Source of the DNA: Gammaproteobacteria bacterium
Lineage (GTDB): Bacteria > Pseudomonadota > Gammaproteobacteria > UBA6429 > Thiohalophilaceae
Length of the DNA: 64,000 nucleotides
Assembly: GCA_016125505.1 (NCBI GenBank)
Contig: WGLP01000009.1
Span: 86,277 to 150,276, forward strand
Direction: 5' to 3'
In this document: positions 55,451 to 64,000 of the stretch, piece by piece
Layout: every line of letters starts with the position of its first letter
Position numbering within the stretch: the stretch's first letter is position 1
Made by a program: the position numbers and the translations under genes
The notes under the pieces: generated by a model
Seen by the model: only the letters and a program-made list of their open reading frames with translations
The model's database searches: none
What the model was told of the DNA's origin: nothing

Positions 55451-55957
55451 TTATTCCAGAATTTCCTTAACGCTCTTTCCACGCTTGGCGGCAACAGATT
55501 CAGGCGAAGCCATATTGGCCAGACCTTTAATCGTCGCACGCACGACATTAATCGGGTTGTTGGTACCGATACATTTGGCGAGTACGTTGTGCACGCCTAC
55601 CACATCAAACACTGCACGCATCGGACCACCGGCAATAACACCTGTACCTTCGGAAGCCGGCTGCATATACACCTTGGCGGCGCCATGCTCTGCCATGATG
55701 GGGTACTGCAGGGTACCTTCGCTCAATTGAACGTCGACCATATTTTTGCGGGCCTGTTCCATTGCCTTCTGGATCGCAACCGGTACTTCACGCGCCTTAC
55801 CGGTACCGAAACCGACACGGCCTTCACCGTCGCCGACCACGGTCAGTGCAGAGAAACCGAAGATACGACCACCTTTGACCACCTTGGCAACGCGGCGTAT
55901 AGAAACCAAACGCTCCTGCAAGCCATCGGTGCTGGTTGAGCTTTCGAATGCTGCCAT
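55451..55957 (-). CDS. rpsE: 30S ribosomal protein S5
   Basis: This 168-residue protein has the S5 N-terminal dsRNA-binding-like domain, with [10 protein letters not shown], and the C-terminal S5 domain. S5 contributes to decoding accuracy. It lies between rplR and rpmD. Confidence 0.98.
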   Translation of the reverse strand: MAAFESSTSTDGLQERLVSIRRVAKVVKGGRIFGFSALTVVGDGEGRVGFGTGKAREVPVAIQKAMEQARKNMVDVQLSEGTLQYPIMAEHGAAKVYMQPASEGTGVIAGGPMRAVFDVVGVHNVLAKCIGTNNPINVVRATIKGLANMASPESVAAKRGKSVKEILE

Positions 55958-55960
55958 AAA

Positions 55961-56314
55961 TTAAAACTCCAGTCCTGCTTCGCGGGCGGCGTCGGCGAGA
56001 GCCTTAATACGCCCATGATATTTAAAACCTGAACGGTCGAACGCAACCTTGGTAACACCGGCAGCTTTCGCCTTTTCAGCAATAGCCTTACCGACATAGG
56101 CAGCCGCATCCCGATTACCGGAATATTTCACGCCAGCCTTCACGTCAGCCTGCAGCGTGGAGACAGCGGCAAGCACCTTGTCATTGTCCTGCCCGATGAT
56201 CTGGGCATAGATATGCCGGGGGGTGCGATGTATGGTCAGGCGAGGCACACGCAATTCGCGTATTTTGGCCCGAGTACGTGTTGCGCGACGCAGACGAGAT
56301 GTTTTCTTATCCAT
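55961..56314 (-). CDS. rplR: 50S ribosomal protein L18
   Basis: This 117-residue protein binds 5S rRNA. Its basic N-terminus starts Met-Asp-Lys-Lys and the C-terminal segment [11 protein letters not shown] is diagnostic. It lies three bases upstream of rpsE. Confidence 0.97.
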   Translation of the reverse strand: MDKKTSRLRRATRTRAKIRELRVPRLTIHRTPRHIYAQIIGQDNDKVLAAVSTLQADVKAGVKYSGNRDAAAYVGKAIAEKAKAAGVTKVAFDRSGFKYHGRIKALADAAREAGLEF

Positions 56315-56329
56315 CGTTCGATTACCTGT

Positions 56330-56854
56330 TTACTTCTTCTTGGCTTCTTTGCGGACGATATGTTCGCCAGCATATTTAACGCCTTTACCCTTATACGGCT
56401 CAGGCGGACGAAACGCACGAATCTCGGACGCCACCTGGCCAACCTTTTGTTTGTCCATGCCCTTGACGAGAATTTCCGTCTGGCTTGGGGTTTCGATCGT
56501 AATCCCTTCCGGCACCGGATAATTCACCGGATGCGAGAAACCCAGGGTCAGATTCAGGCTCTTACCCTGCGCTGCCGCACGATAACCTACACCGACAAGT
56601 TCCAGTTTCTTTTCGAAACCGGCACTTACGCCCTTCATCATATTGCGTAACAACGCACGCACCGTACCGGTCTGAGCAACACCGCCAATGGCATCACTTG
56701 CTTTGAAAACCAGCTCATTTTCCTGTTTTTCAACTGAAGCCAACGGATGCATCGTGTGAGACATCGTACCCTTGGAGCCTTTCACATTAACGTTTTGACC
56801 GTTAATGGTGACTTCCACGCCTTTAGGAATTGAAATGGGTGATAACCTTGCCAT
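56330..56854 (-). CDS. rplF: 50S ribosomal protein L6
   Basis: This 174-residue protein has two similar alpha/beta domains. The C-terminal motif [11 protein letters not shown] is diagnostic. It lies between rpsH and rplR. Confidence 0.98.
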   Translation of the reverse strand: MARLSPISIPKGVEVTINGQNVNVKGSKGTMSHTMHPLASVEKQENELVFKASDAIGGVAQTGTVRALLRNMMKGVSAGFEKKLELVGVGYRAAAQGKSLNLTLGFSHPVNYPVPEGITIETPSQTEILVKGMDKQKVGQVASEIRAFRPPEPYKGKGVKYAGEHIVRKEAKKK

Positions 56855-56866
56855 TGCCTGCCGCCT

Positions 56867-57259
56867 TTACTGCACGTAACACAGGACCTCGCCGCCATGA
56901 CCTTCCTTGCGCGCAGCGCGGTCAGTCATGACACCTTTTGAGGTCGAAATAATTGCGATACCCAGACCACCCATGACATTGGGCAGGTCATCCTTTGATT
57001 TGTAAATCCGCAAACCTGGGCGACTGACACGACTCATTTTGTCGATCACAGGCTTACCATGGTAATACTTCAATTCGATATTCAATACGGCCTTACCGTC
57101 AGCAGCACCCTGGCTGTAATCTGCGATAAATCCCTCGCTTTTGAGTACCTGGGCGATGGATTCCTTCATTTTGGAATGCGGGATGGCCACAGACTTCTTG
57201 CCAGCTGAAAGCCCGTTACGAATACGGGTCAACATATCGGCGATGGGGTCGGTCATCAT
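56867..57259 (-). CDS. rpsH: 30S ribosomal protein S8
   Basis: This 130-residue protein starts [10 protein letters not shown]. I took the first of two adjacent ATGs because it is nine bases from a GGAGA site; the second is also possible. The C-terminal Ser-Thr-Ser-Lys-Gly-Val-Met-Thr-Asp loop binds 16S rRNA. In enterics S8 represses the spc operon. Confidence 0.97.
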   Translation of the reverse strand: MMTDPIADMLTRIRNGLSAGKKSVAIPHSKMKESIAQVLKSEGFIADYSQGAADGKAVLNIELKYYHGKPVIDKMSRVSRPGLRIYKSKDDLPNVMGGLGIAIISTSKGVMTDRAARKEGHGGEVLCYVQ

Positions 57260-57285
57260 ATTCAGTATTCTCCGTCTCTAAACCC

Positions 57286-57591
57286 TTACCAACTGGCCTT
57301 GCGCAAACCAGGGACTTCACCACGCATCATGGTCTCACGCAGTTTGTTACGGCATAAACCGAACTTGCGATAAACCGCATGCGGACGACCTGTCACACGG
57401 CAACGGCGCTGCACCCGAATCGGGGATGCATCGCGCGGCAGCTTTTGCAGTTTTTCCTGCGCTACCATACGTTCTTCCGGAGACAGCGCCAGATCTTTCG
57501 CTTTCGCTTTGAGCTCAGCACGCTTGGCGGCGTACTTGGCTACCGTCTTCATGCGCTTGCGTTCGCGCTCAACCATACTTGTCTTAGCCAT
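57286..57591 (-). CDS. rpsN: 30S ribosomal protein S14
   Basis: This 101-residue protein is the long, zinc-free form of S14 (no CxxC pairs), with [12 protein letters not shown] near residue 63. That is typical of proteobacteria. It lies between rplE and rpsH. Confidence 0.97.
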   Translation of the reverse strand: MAKTSMVERERKRMKTVAKYAAKRAELKAKAKDLALSPEERMVAQEKLQKLPRDASPIRVQRRCRVTGRPHAVYRKFGLCRNKLRETMMRGEVPGLRKASW

Positions 57592-57603
57592 TACCTAAAC
57601 TCC

Positions 57604-58149
57604 TTACGCCCGGCCCTTGAGCGGGAAATCAAATGCTTCCAGTAACGCACGACCTTCTTCATCGGTCTTGGCCGTCGTTGTGATGGTGATATCCAGACCC
57701 CGGATGGTATCGATCTTGTCGTACTCGATCTCAGGGAAAATGATCTGCTCGCGTACGCCCATGCTGTAGTTACCGCGGCCATCAAAGGACTTCGGATTCA
57801 AACCACGAAAGTCGCGGATACGCGGGATTGCGATGCTAATAAGGCGATCCAGAAACTCATACATATGATCACGGCGCAGGGTTACCTTGCAGCCGATAGG
57901 ATAATCTTCACGGATCTTGAAACCGGCGATGGATTTACGTGCCTTGGTCACAACTGCTTTCTGACCTGCAATCTTTTCCATGTCGGAAACCGCATGCTCC
58001 ATGACCTTCTTGTCGGCCACGGCTTCACCTACACCCATATTGAGGGTGATCTTAACCAGCTTGGGGACTTCCATCCGGCTCTTATAGCCGAATTTGTCCG
58101 TCAGCTGCTTAACCACGGTATTTTTGTAATGCTCTTGTAAACGCGCCAT
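57604..58149 (-). CDS. rplE: 50S ribosomal protein L5
   Basis: This 181-residue protein begins Met-Ala-Arg-Leu-Gln-Glu-His-Tyr and binds 5S rRNA and the P-site tRNA region. Conserved residues include Asn-Met-Gly-Val-Gly-Glu-Ala and [12 protein letters not shown]. It is between rplX and rpsN. Confidence 0.98.
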   Translation of the reverse strand: MARLQEHYKNTVVKQLTDKFGYKSRMEVPKLVKITLNMGVGEAVADKKVMEHAVSDMEKIAGQKAVVTKARKSIAGFKIREDYPIGCKVTLRRDHMYEFLDRLISIAIPRIRDFRGLNPKSFDGRGNYSMGVREQIIFPEIEYDKIDTIRGLDITITTTAKTDEEGRALLEAFDFPLKGRA

Positions 58150-58166
58150 TGTTCGTTACCTTAACC

Positions 58167-58490
58167 TTAGACGTCCACGACTTCGCCGTTAGACTTGAAT
58201 ACTCGCACCTTACGGCCGTCATCCAGAAACTTGAAACCTACCCGATCCGCCTTGCCAGTCACGGGGTTGAACATCGCCACGTTGGAAACATCAATGGACA
58301 TTTCCCTGTCGATGATACCGCCCGGAACATTCAGGTTCGGGTTCGGCTTCTGGTGTTTCTTCACCATATTGATATTTTCCACGACCACGCGACCGGTCTC
58401 GGCAATCACCTTGGTGATCGTGCCGCGCTTGCCCTTGTCCTTGCCTGTGAGGACGACGACTTCATCGCCTTTTCGAAACTTGTTTGCCAT
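58167..58490 (-). CDS. rplX: 50S ribosomal protein L24
   Basis: I set the start at the ATG at 58490 (Met-Ala-Asn-Lys-Phe-Arg-Lys-Gly-Asp), 10 bases after rplN; the open frame extends to 58520 inside rplN. The 107-residue protein carries a KOW motif ([11 protein letters not shown]) near residues 12-22. L24 initiates 50S assembly on 23S rRNA. Confidence 0.96.
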   Translation of the reverse strand: MANKFRKGDEVVVLTGKDKGKRGTITKVIAETGRVVVENINMVKKHQKPNPNLNVPGGIIDREMSIDVSNVAMFNPVTGKADRVGFKFLDDGRKVRVFKSNGEVVDV

Positions 58491-58500
58491 GTCTTCCGCC

Positions 58501-58869
58501 TTACAACACTTCAGGTGCAAGAGAAATAATCTTCATAAAATTTTCCGTACGTAACTCACGGGTAACGGGCCCGAAGATACGTGTACCAATCGGCTGCAGC
58601 TGATTATTCAGCAGCACTGCCGCATTGGAATCAAAGCGAATCAATGAACCGTCAGCGCGGCGAATACCCTTCTTGGTACGCACTACCACGGCGTTATAGA
58701 CATCGCCCTTCTTTACCCGCCCGCGCGGGATAGCCTCTTTGATGCTGACCTTGATCACATCACCGATCCCCGCATAACGGCGCTTGGAACCGCCAAGCAC
58801 CTTGATGCATTGCACACGGCGTGCACCGCTGTTGTCCGCAACATCCAATACGCTTTGCATCTGTATCAT
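58501..58869 (-). CDS. rplN: 50S ribosomal protein L14
   Basis: This 122-residue protein begins Met-Ile-Gln-Met-Gln-Ser and has the conserved Ala-Asp-Asn-Ser-Gly-Ala-Arg and Gly-Thr-Arg-Ile-Phe-Gly-Pro-Val segments. It is the first gene of the spc group, 23 bases after rpsQ. Confidence 0.98.
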   Translation of the reverse strand: MIQMQSVLDVADNSGARRVQCIKVLGGSKRRYAGIGDVIKVSIKEAIPRGRVKKGDVYNAVVVRTKKGIRRADGSLIRFDSNAAVLLNNQLQPIGTRIFGPVTRELRTENFMKIISLAPEVL

Positions 58870-58892
58870 GGTGTACTCCGTAATTCTGCGCG

Positions 58893-59162
58893 TTAAACAA
58901 TTGTTGCCTTTTCTACGACTTCAACCAGGCGCCAGGCCTTGGATTTTGAAATCGGGCGACACTCGGCAATCGTCACTAAGTCGCCTTCTTTACATTCATT
59001 ATTTTCGTCATGTGCATGCAGCTTGGTGGATTTACGCACGAACTTGCCGTAAACCGGGTGCTTCACACGACGCTCGACCAACACGGTGATGGTCTTGTTC
59101 ATCTTGTCACTGATGACGCGACCGGTAACGGTACGCTCATTTTGCTGTTTCTGCTCACTCAT
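58893..59162 (-). CDS. rpsQ: 30S ribosomal protein S17
   Basis: This 89-residue OB-fold protein has the motif Lys-Met-Asn-Lys-Thr-Ile-Thr-Val and ends in Val-Glu-Lys-Ala-Thr-Ile-Val. Its start overlaps the rpmC stop by four bases. It is the last gene of the S10 group. Confidence 0.97.
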   Translation of the reverse strand: MSEQKQQNERTVTGRVISDKMNKTITVLVERRVKHPVYGKFVRKSTKLHAHDENNECKEGDLVTIAECRPISKSKAWRLVEVVEKATIV

Positions 59163-59353
59163 GCCTTACTTGCCTTTTCGCGCAAAACCGTTTTCACCCG
59201 CGCAATACTGCGACGGACCTCTTTCATCTGATGCGGACGTGCCAGCTGGCCGGTTCCTTTTTGCATACGCAAATTGAACTGTTCACGCATCAATTCCAGC
59301 AATTCCTTGTTCAAATCATCCGCGCTCTTTTCGCGCAATTCTTTGGCGTTCAT
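59159..59353 (-). CDS. rpmC: 50S ribosomal protein L29
   Basis: This 64-residue, two-helix protein begins Met-Asn-Ala-Lys-Glu-Leu-Arg. It lies at the tunnel exit and forms a docking site for SRP and trigger factor. The start overlaps the rplP stop by one base. Confidence 0.97.
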   Translation of the reverse strand: MNAKELREKSADDLNKELLELMREQFNLRMQKGTGQLARPHQMKEVRRSIARVKTVLREKASKA

Positions 59354-59766
59354 TACATTACCGTCCGCGTTACAAAGGTTGTCTGCACCGGCAGCTTCGC
59401 GGCTGCCAGTTTGAAGGCTTCACGCGCAATTTCTTCGGTGACACCTTCCATTTCATATAGCATGCGGCCAGGCTGAATCTGGGCTACCCAGTATTCAACG
59501 TTACCCTTACCTTTACCCTGACGCACTTCCAGAGGCTTCTGGGTGATTGGCTTGTCCGGGAAAATCCGGATCCATACCTTACCGCCGCGTTTCACGTGGC
59601 GGGTCATGGCACGACGTGCCGCTTCAATCTGGCGTGCAGTAATGCGGCCACGGGTAACGGCTTTCAAGCCATACTCACCAAAACTAACCTTGTTGCCACG
59701 GTTAGCCAGACCAGTGTTACGCATCTTGTGCTGTTTGCGATATTTGGTTCGCTTGGGTTGCAGCAT
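59353..59766 (-). CDS. rplP: 50S ribosomal protein L16
   Basis: This 137-residue protein begins [11 protein letters not shown] and has [10 protein letters not shown]. It organises the A-site region of 23S rRNA. It is placed between rpsC and rpmC. Confidence 0.98.
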   Translation of the reverse strand: MLQPKRTKYRKQHKMRNTGLANRGNKVSFGEYGLKAVTRGRITARQIEAARRAMTRHVKRGGKVWIRIFPDKPITQKPLEVRQGKGKGNVEYWVAQIQPGRMLYEMEGVTEEIAREAFKLAAAKLPVQTTFVTRTVM

Positions 59767-59791
59767 GGAAATACTCCTGGGCTACGCCGGC

Positions 59792-60454
59792 TTACGCCGC
59801 GCTCACCTCTTCCTCTTCTCGTTTACCAATCACTTCGCCTTTGAAGATCCACACCTTGACGCCAATGATGCCGTAGGTGGTCTTGGCTTCGGCAAAACCA
59901 TAATCAATATCTGCACGCAGGGTGTGCAGCGGTACGCGACCTTCGCGATACCACTCAGTCCGTGCGATTTCTGCACCGTTCAGACGGCCAGCCACACAGA
60001 CCTTCACGCCGAGCGCACCCAGACGCAGAGTATTGGTTACCGCGCGCTTCATGGCGCGACGGAACATAATCCGGCGTTCTAACTGCTGGGCAATACCTTC
60101 CGCCACCAGCTGCGCATCCAGCTCGGGCTTGCGAATCTCTTCGATGTTGATGTGCACAACCGGCAACTTCATCATCTTGGTCACTTCCTGGCGCAGACGT
60201 TCGATGTCTTCACCCTTCTTACCGATAACCAGACCCGGACGCGCGGTGTAAATCGTGATGTTCGCATTACCCGCGGTACGCTCGATCTGGATCTTGCTTA
60301 CAGAGGCCTGGGACAGTTTGTCCTTCAGGAATTCGCGCACCTTGATGTCCGAATTCAGGTAGTTCGCATACTCTTTGGAATCGGCATACCACTTGGAGGC
60401 ATAGTCGGTAACGATGCCCAGGCGAATACCAGTTGGATGTACTTTCTGACCCAT
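59792..60454 (-). CDS. rpsC: 30S ribosomal protein S3
   Basis: This 220-residue protein has a type II KH domain with [10 protein letters not shown] (about 75-84) and the C-terminal S3 domain. It begins [11 protein letters not shown]. It lies 11 bases after rplV. Confidence 0.98.
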   Translation of the reverse strand: MGQKVHPTGIRLGIVTDYASKWYADSKEYANYLNSDIKVREFLKDKLSQASVSKIQIERTAGNANITIYTARPGLVIGKKGEDIERLRQEVTKMMKLPVVHINIEEIRKPELDAQLVAEGIAQQLERRIMFRRAMKRAVTNTLRLGALGVKVCVAGRLNGAEIARTEWYREGRVPLHTLRADIDYGFAEAKTTYGIIGVKVWIFKGEVIGKREEEEVSAA

Positions 60455-60465
60455 AAACGACTCTC

Positions 60466-60798
60466 TTATTTATCCCCAACCACTACAGTGAGGTGGCTGG
60501 TACGTTTCAAGATATGGTTAACACGGCCTTTGGCGCGTGGCTTCCAGCGGCGCATGCTTGGACCTTCGTCCACAAAGATACGGCTGATCTTCAGCTCATC
60601 GATATCCGCACCTTCATTGTGTTCCGCATTGGCAATAGCCGATTCCAGCACTTTCTTGACGATGCCCGCTGCTTTCTTGGGACTGAAAGCCAAGATCTGC
60701 AGTGCCTGTTCCACCGGTTTACCGCGCACCTGGTCTGCAACCAGACGGCATTTCTGCGGAGAAATGCGTGCGTGACGTAATTTGGCCGCGACTTCCAT
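60466..60798 (-). CDS. rplV: 50S ribosomal protein L22
   Basis: This 110-residue protein has the conserved [10 protein letters not shown] and ends with the hairpin segment Arg-Ala-Lys-Gly-Arg-Val-Asn-His-Ile that lines the exit tunnel. It lies between rpsS and rpsC. Confidence 0.98.
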   Translation of the reverse strand: MEVAAKLRHARISPQKCRLVADQVRGKPVEQALQILAFSPKKAAGIVKKVLESAIANAEHNEGADIDELKISRIFVDEGPSMRRWKPRAKGRVNHILKRTSHLTVVVGDK

Positions 60799-60810
60799 CT
60801 TCGAATCCTC

Positions 60811-61083
60811 TTACTTCGCCTTCTTATCCGCAACGTGACCCTTGAAGGTACGTGTCGGAGCAAATTCACCCAGTTTGTGCCCGATCATGTTTTCGGTGAC
60901 CAGGACAGGTACATGCTGGCGGCCGTTGTGAACAGCAATCGTCAAACCAATCATGTCAGGCACAACCATGGAACGGCGTGACCAGGTCTTGATGGGACGC
61001 TTACTGTTTTCCTGATGGGCTGTTTGCACCTTTTTGGCCAGATGCAAATCCACAAACGGACCTTTTCTAACTGAACGTGGCAT
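60811..61083 (-). CDS. rpsS: 30S ribosomal protein S19
   Basis: This 90-residue protein begins [10 protein letters not shown] and has [13 protein letters not shown]. It binds the 16S 3' domain near the A site. It lies between rplB and rplV. Confidence 0.98.
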   Translation of the reverse strand: MPRSVRKGPFVDLHLAKKVQTAHQENSKRPIKTWSRRSMVVPDMIGLTIAVHNGRQHVPVLVTENMIGHKLGEFAPTRTFKGHVADKKAK

Positions 61084-61098
61084 AGTTTCTCTCTAAGC

Positions 61099-61926
61099 TT
61101 ACTTCTTGTTACGACGGCGCACGATCATGTTATCCGTACGCTTGTTCTTACGGGTCTTATAACCCTTGGTCGGTACACCCCAAGGCGTACATGGATGACG
61201 GCCACCAGAGGTACGGCCTTCACCACCACCGTGCGGGTGATCTACCGGGTTCATGGCAACACCACGCACCGTCGGACGAATACCCAACCAACGCTTGGCG
61301 CCAGCTTTACCGAATTTCCGCAAGTTATGTTCGCTGTTGCTCACTTCACCGACGGTGGCGCGGCAATCCGCCTGAACCTTGCGCATTTCGCCGGAACGCA
61401 GACGAATGGTCACATGGTTGCCTTCACGTGCAACCAGCTGCACAGCGGCACCGGCGCTACGACCTAATTGCGCGCCTTTACCCGGACGCAGTTCCAACGC
61501 ATGTACAACAGTACCTACAGGAATATTGCGCAAGGGCAGGCAGTTACCTTCCTTGATCGGTGCATCAGTACCGGAAATTACCTCGCTGCCTTCGCGCAAA
61601 TTTTTCGGTGCAATGATGTAACGACGTTCGCCGTCTGCGTACAACAACAGGGCAATATGCGCACTGCGGTTCGGATCGTATTCAACCCGTTCCACCTTGG
61701 CGGCAATACCATCCTTGTTGCGTTTGAAATCGATCAAACGGTAATGCTGCTTGTGACCACCACCCTGGTGACGCGTAGTAATACGCCCCATGTTGTTGCG
61801 ACCACCATTCTTGGCCTTCTTTTCCACCAACGCGCTGTGTGGAGCGCCCTTATGCAGATGATCGTGAGCTGTGCTCACAACACCGCGGCGGCCGGCGGAA
61901 GTAGGTTTTGCTTTGACGATTGCCAT
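61099..61926 (-). CDS. rplB: 50S ribosomal protein L2
   Basis: This 275-residue protein has the near-universal [10 protein letters not shown] segment; its His corresponds to the one discussed for peptidyl transferase function. The basic tail ends Asn-Lys-Lys. It lies between rplW and rpsS. Confidence 0.98.
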   Translation of the reverse strand: MAIVKAKPTSAGRRGVVSTAHDHLHKGAPHSALVEKKAKNGGRNNMGRITTRHQGGGHKQHYRLIDFKRNKDGIAAKVERVEYDPNRSAHIALLLYADGERRYIIAPKNLREGSEVISGTDAPIKEGNCLPLRNIPVGTVVHALELRPGKGAQLGRSAGAAVQLVAREGNHVTIRLRSGEMRKVQADCRATVGEVSNSEHNLRKFGKAGAKRWLGIRPTVRGVAMNPVDHPHGGGEGRTSGGRHPCTPWGVPTKGYKTRKNKRTDNMIVRRRNKK

Positions 61927-61948
61927 GGTTACTTACCGTTCCTAATAC

Positions 61949-62245
61949 TTATTCGGTTCCAATAAAATTGATGTCGTCACCAGCTTTCAAGCTGACGTAG
62001 GCCTTTTTCCAGTCCTTGCGCTTGCCATTGCCAAAACGGTTGCGCTTGTTCTTGCCTTTGACGTTTACCACCTGCACACCCTCAACAGAAACCTCAAACA
62101 GTTTTTCAACTGCCTGTTTGATCTCGTCCTTGGTGGCGTCCGGCACAACCTTGAACACAACCTGGTTTGCCTGTTCCGCAACATTGGTGCTCTTTTCAGA
62201 GACGTGCGGTTCCAGCAACACCTTCATTAAACGTTCCTGGCTCAT
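61949..62245 (-). CDS. rplW: 50S ribosomal protein L23
   Basis: This 98-residue protein has the loop Val-Asn-Val-Lys-Gly-Lys-Asn-Lys-Arg and is the docking site for trigger factor at the tunnel exit. The start overlaps the rplD stop by four bases. Confidence 0.97.
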   Translation of the reverse strand: MSQERLMKVLLEPHVSEKSTNVAEQANQVVFKVVPDATKDEIKQAVEKLFEVSVEGVQVVNVKGKNKRNRFGNGKRKDWKKAYVSLKAGDDINFIGTE

Positions 62246-62862
62246 GCAAACATTTCCTCGAGTTTCTTCAGTGCCGGTACAGTCACCAGCACCTTGTCGA
62301 ATTTGATCAGGTTGACCGGGTCAATCACGCCTGCCTCGGAGACACCCACCTTATGCAGGTTGCGTGCAGCCAGGAACAGATTCTTGTCCATGGCGTCAAC
62401 CACGATCATCACGCTGTCCAAACCGAAGGCGCCCAGCTGATCCACCAGTTGCTTGGTCTTCGGTTCTTTCATTTCGAGCGATTCAACGACAACAAAACGA
62501 TCCTGACGAACCAGTTCTGACAGAATCGCGCGCATACCTGCGCGGTATTGCTTCTTGTTGACCTTTTGCGACCAATCCTGATTGCTCGCTGCGAAGGTCT
62601 TACCGCCCCCCCGCCACAGCGGGCTGCGAATGGTACCAGAACGCGCACGTCCCGTCCCCTTTTGTCGCCAGGGTTTGCTGCCACCGCCGCTCACATCGGA
62701 TCGGCTCTTGTGGCCGCGGGTACCGGCACGTCCGCCAGCCAGATAGGCTGTCACGACCTGGTGCACCAGACCTTCGTTGAACTCACGACCGAATGCGGTA
62801 TCCGCAACGGCCACGGTTTTGCTGGAGGCTTTACCGCCGGCAGTCGTTAATGCCAGTTCCAT
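62242..62862 (-). CDS. rplD: 50S ribosomal protein L4
   Basis: This 206-residue protein has the extended loop Arg-Gly-His-Lys-Ser-Arg-Ser-Asp-Val and [12 protein letters not shown] that reaches the exit tunnel. In E. coli, L4 represses the S10 operon through a leader. The start overlaps the rplC stop by one base. Confidence 0.98.
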   Translation of the reverse strand: MELALTTAGGKASSKTVAVADTAFGREFNEGLVHQVVTAYLAGGRAGTRGHKSRSDVSGGGSKPWRQKGTGRARSGTIRSPLWRGGGKTFAASNQDWSQKVNKKQYRAGMRAILSELVRQDRFVVVESLEMKEPKTKQLVDQLGAFGLDSVMIVVDAMDKNLFLAARNLHKVGVSEAGVIDPVNLIKFDKVLVTVPALKKLEEMFA

Positions 62863-63515
62863 TATTTCGCCTCCCTCTTGATTTTCACGGCCGGGCGCAC
62901 GATCAGGCTACCGCCCTTGGCACCCGGTACTGCGCCCTTGACGAGCAGCAGATTACGTTCCGCATCAACACGCACCACTTCGAGGTTCTGGGTGGTAGTG
63001 CGAACGTTACCCATGTGACCGGACATCTTCTTACCCGGAAATACACGACCCGGCGTCTGGTTCTGACCGATGGAACCCGGTGCACGGTGAGACAACGAGT
63101 TACCGTGCGTGGCGTCCTGGGTACGGAAGTTATGACGTTTCACCGTACCGGCATAACCTTTACCGATATTGGTACCGGTGACGTCCACCTTCTGGCCGGC
63201 TTCGAAGATATCGACCTTGATTTCATTACCCGTGGCCAGCTCTTCACCTTCACCGTCACTCAAGCGGAATTCCCAGAGACCACGACCGGCTTCCACGCTT
63301 GCCTTGGCAAAATGGCCAGCCATCGGTTTGGTCACACGATTCGCCTTACGCGCACCGGTGGTTACTTGCACTGCACGATAACCATCGGTTTCCAGCGTCT
63401 TCAGCTGGGTAATGCGATTGGGCTCCACTTCAATCACGGTCACCGGCAAAGAGACACCTTCGTCAGTAAAGACGCGGGTCATACCTACCTTGCGACCGAC
63501 TACACCTATTGTCAT
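62862..63515 (-). CDS. rplC: 50S ribosomal protein L3
   Basis: This 217-residue protein has the loop with [12 protein letters not shown], whose Gln is the methylation target of PrmB in relatives. It sits near the peptidyl-transferase centre. It lies 10 bases after rpsJ. Confidence 0.98.
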   Translation of the reverse strand: MTIGVVGRKVGMTRVFTDEGVSLPVTVIEVEPNRITQLKTLETDGYRAVQVTTGARKANRVTKPMAGHFAKASVEAGRGLWEFRLSDGEGEELATGNEIKVDIFEAGQKVDVTGTNIGKGYAGTVKRHNFRTQDATHGNSLSHRAPGSIGQNQTPGRVFPGKKMSGHMGNVRTTTQNLEVVRVDAERNLLLVKGAVPGAKGGSLIVRPAVKIKREAK

Positions 63516-63525
63516 TGCCTTCTAC

Positions 63526-63840
63526 CTATTGCAATTTAATCTGTACGTCCACGCCAGCAGCGAGATCCAGCTTCATCAATGCGTCGACCGTCTTGTCGGT
63601 CGGCTGCACGATGTCGAGCAAACGCTTGTGGGTACGCAGTTCATATTGATCGCGCGCATCCTTGTTGGCATGCGGTGAGATCAGGATCGTAAAGCGTTCT
63701 TTCTTGGTCGGCAGAGGTATCGGGCCACGCACCACCGCGCCTGTGCGCTTGGCGGTATCCACGATTTCCTTGGCGGACTGATCGATCAGACGATGATCAA
63801 ACGCCTTTAACCGAATTCGAATGTTTTGGTTCGCTGCCAT
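63526..63840 (-). CDS. rpsJ: 30S ribosomal protein S10 (NusE)
   Basis: This 104-residue protein has the signature [11 protein letters not shown]. It is also the NusE antitermination factor. It starts 19 bases after tuf, so the S10 group is probably transcribed from upstream promoters together with tuf. There is no room for the long L4-binding leader known in E. coli. Confidence 0.98.
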   Translation of the reverse strand: MAANQNIRIRLKAFDHRLIDQSAKEIVDTAKRTGAVVRGPIPLPTKKERFTILISPHANKDARDQYELRTHKRLLDIVQPTDKTVDALMKLDLAAGVDVQIKLQ

Positions 63841-63859
63841 GTAAATTCCTACTCAACTA

Positions 63860-64000
63860 TTATTCGATAACCTTGGACACCACGCCGGCGCCGACGGTGC
63901 GGCCACCTTCGCGGATCGCGAAGCGCAGACCTTCTTCCATCGCGATCGGCGCAATCAGGGACACCGTCATCTTCACGTTGTCACCCGGCATCACCATCTC
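63860..64000 (-). CDS. tuf: Elongation factor Tu, C-terminal end (truncated by window edge)
   Basis: Only the last 46 codons and stop are in the window. The translated end reads Glu-Met-Val-Met-Pro-Gly-Asp-Asn-Val and [12 protein letters not shown], which is domain III of EF-Tu. This is the expected tuf copy upstream of rpsJ in gammaproteobacteria. Confidence 0.97.
   Translation of the reverse strand, partial: EMVMPGDNVKMTVSLIAPIAMEEGLRFAIREGGRTVGAGVVSKVIE

Noticed and set aside
50278..63840. Many plus-strand open frames opposite the ribosomal genes
   Set aside because: They are shadows of highly expressed, codon-biased genes; none has a start signal or a recognisable product.

Overview
The window reads as a single chromosomal segment of a free-living gammaproteobacterium with moderately high G+C. 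The evidence is the complete S10-spc-alpha ribosomal protein cluster in gammaproteobacterial order, the uvrA/yajR-like/ssb neighbourhood, an HdfR-like LysR regulator beside a PA3496-family protein, and rimB-rimK, rlmM, greB and a full System I cytochrome c maturation operon. The cytochrome content and copper genes suggest a respiratory, probably lithotrophic or metal-interacting lifestyle. That lifestyle and any finer taxonomy are inference.

Layout. 1-7360: two adjacent multicopper-oxidase-like genes, a DMT-family permease with a very His-rich tail, and a convergent CusB/CusA-type heavy-metal efflux pair. 7777-14644: the ccmABCDEFGHI operon, including a 56-residue ccmD. 14687-17997: a ferredoxin-flavoprotein oxidoreductase and a secreted Sel1/ankyrin protein. 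18013-24492 (minus strand): a five-gene operon encoding a cytochrome b-like membrane protein, a 21-heme and a 9-heme c-type cytochrome, a small exported protein and a large outer-membrane beta-barrel protein. 24683-29413: a DUF4382 lipoprotein, hemN with an FNR-like site, an ArsR-type regulator and rlmM. 29571-34345: an EF-hand/ECF sigma/anti-sigma unit, greB, and a Ser/Thr kinase paired with a heme-type DUF3365-HAMP sensor. 34349-40222 (minus strand): a six-gene operon of ATP-grasp amide ligases, peptidases and an acetyltransferase. 40513-50227: LysR regulator, PA3496-family protein, ssb, MFS transporter, uvrA, a diguanylate cyclase, a SAM hydrolase and a VanZ-like protein. 50278-64000 (minus strand): rplQ back to rpsJ and the 3' end of tuf.

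How they fit together. The ccm operon can attach the roughly 30 c-type hemes encoded by the cytochrome operon, and hemN can supply the porphyrin. The cytochrome operon has the parts list of a trans-envelope electron conduit: an inner-membrane b-type oxidoreductase, two large periplasmic or envelope multiheme cytochromes, and an outer-membrane barrel. It is my best candidate for an under-described system. The second candidate is the ATP-grasp/peptidase operon, which makes and breaks amide bonds on unknown targets.

Limits. All assignments come from reading translated sequence by eye, and no database search was possible. Several start codons were moved from the longest open frame on the basis of Shine-Dalgarno sites, signal peptides or family N-termini, and this is stated in each case.
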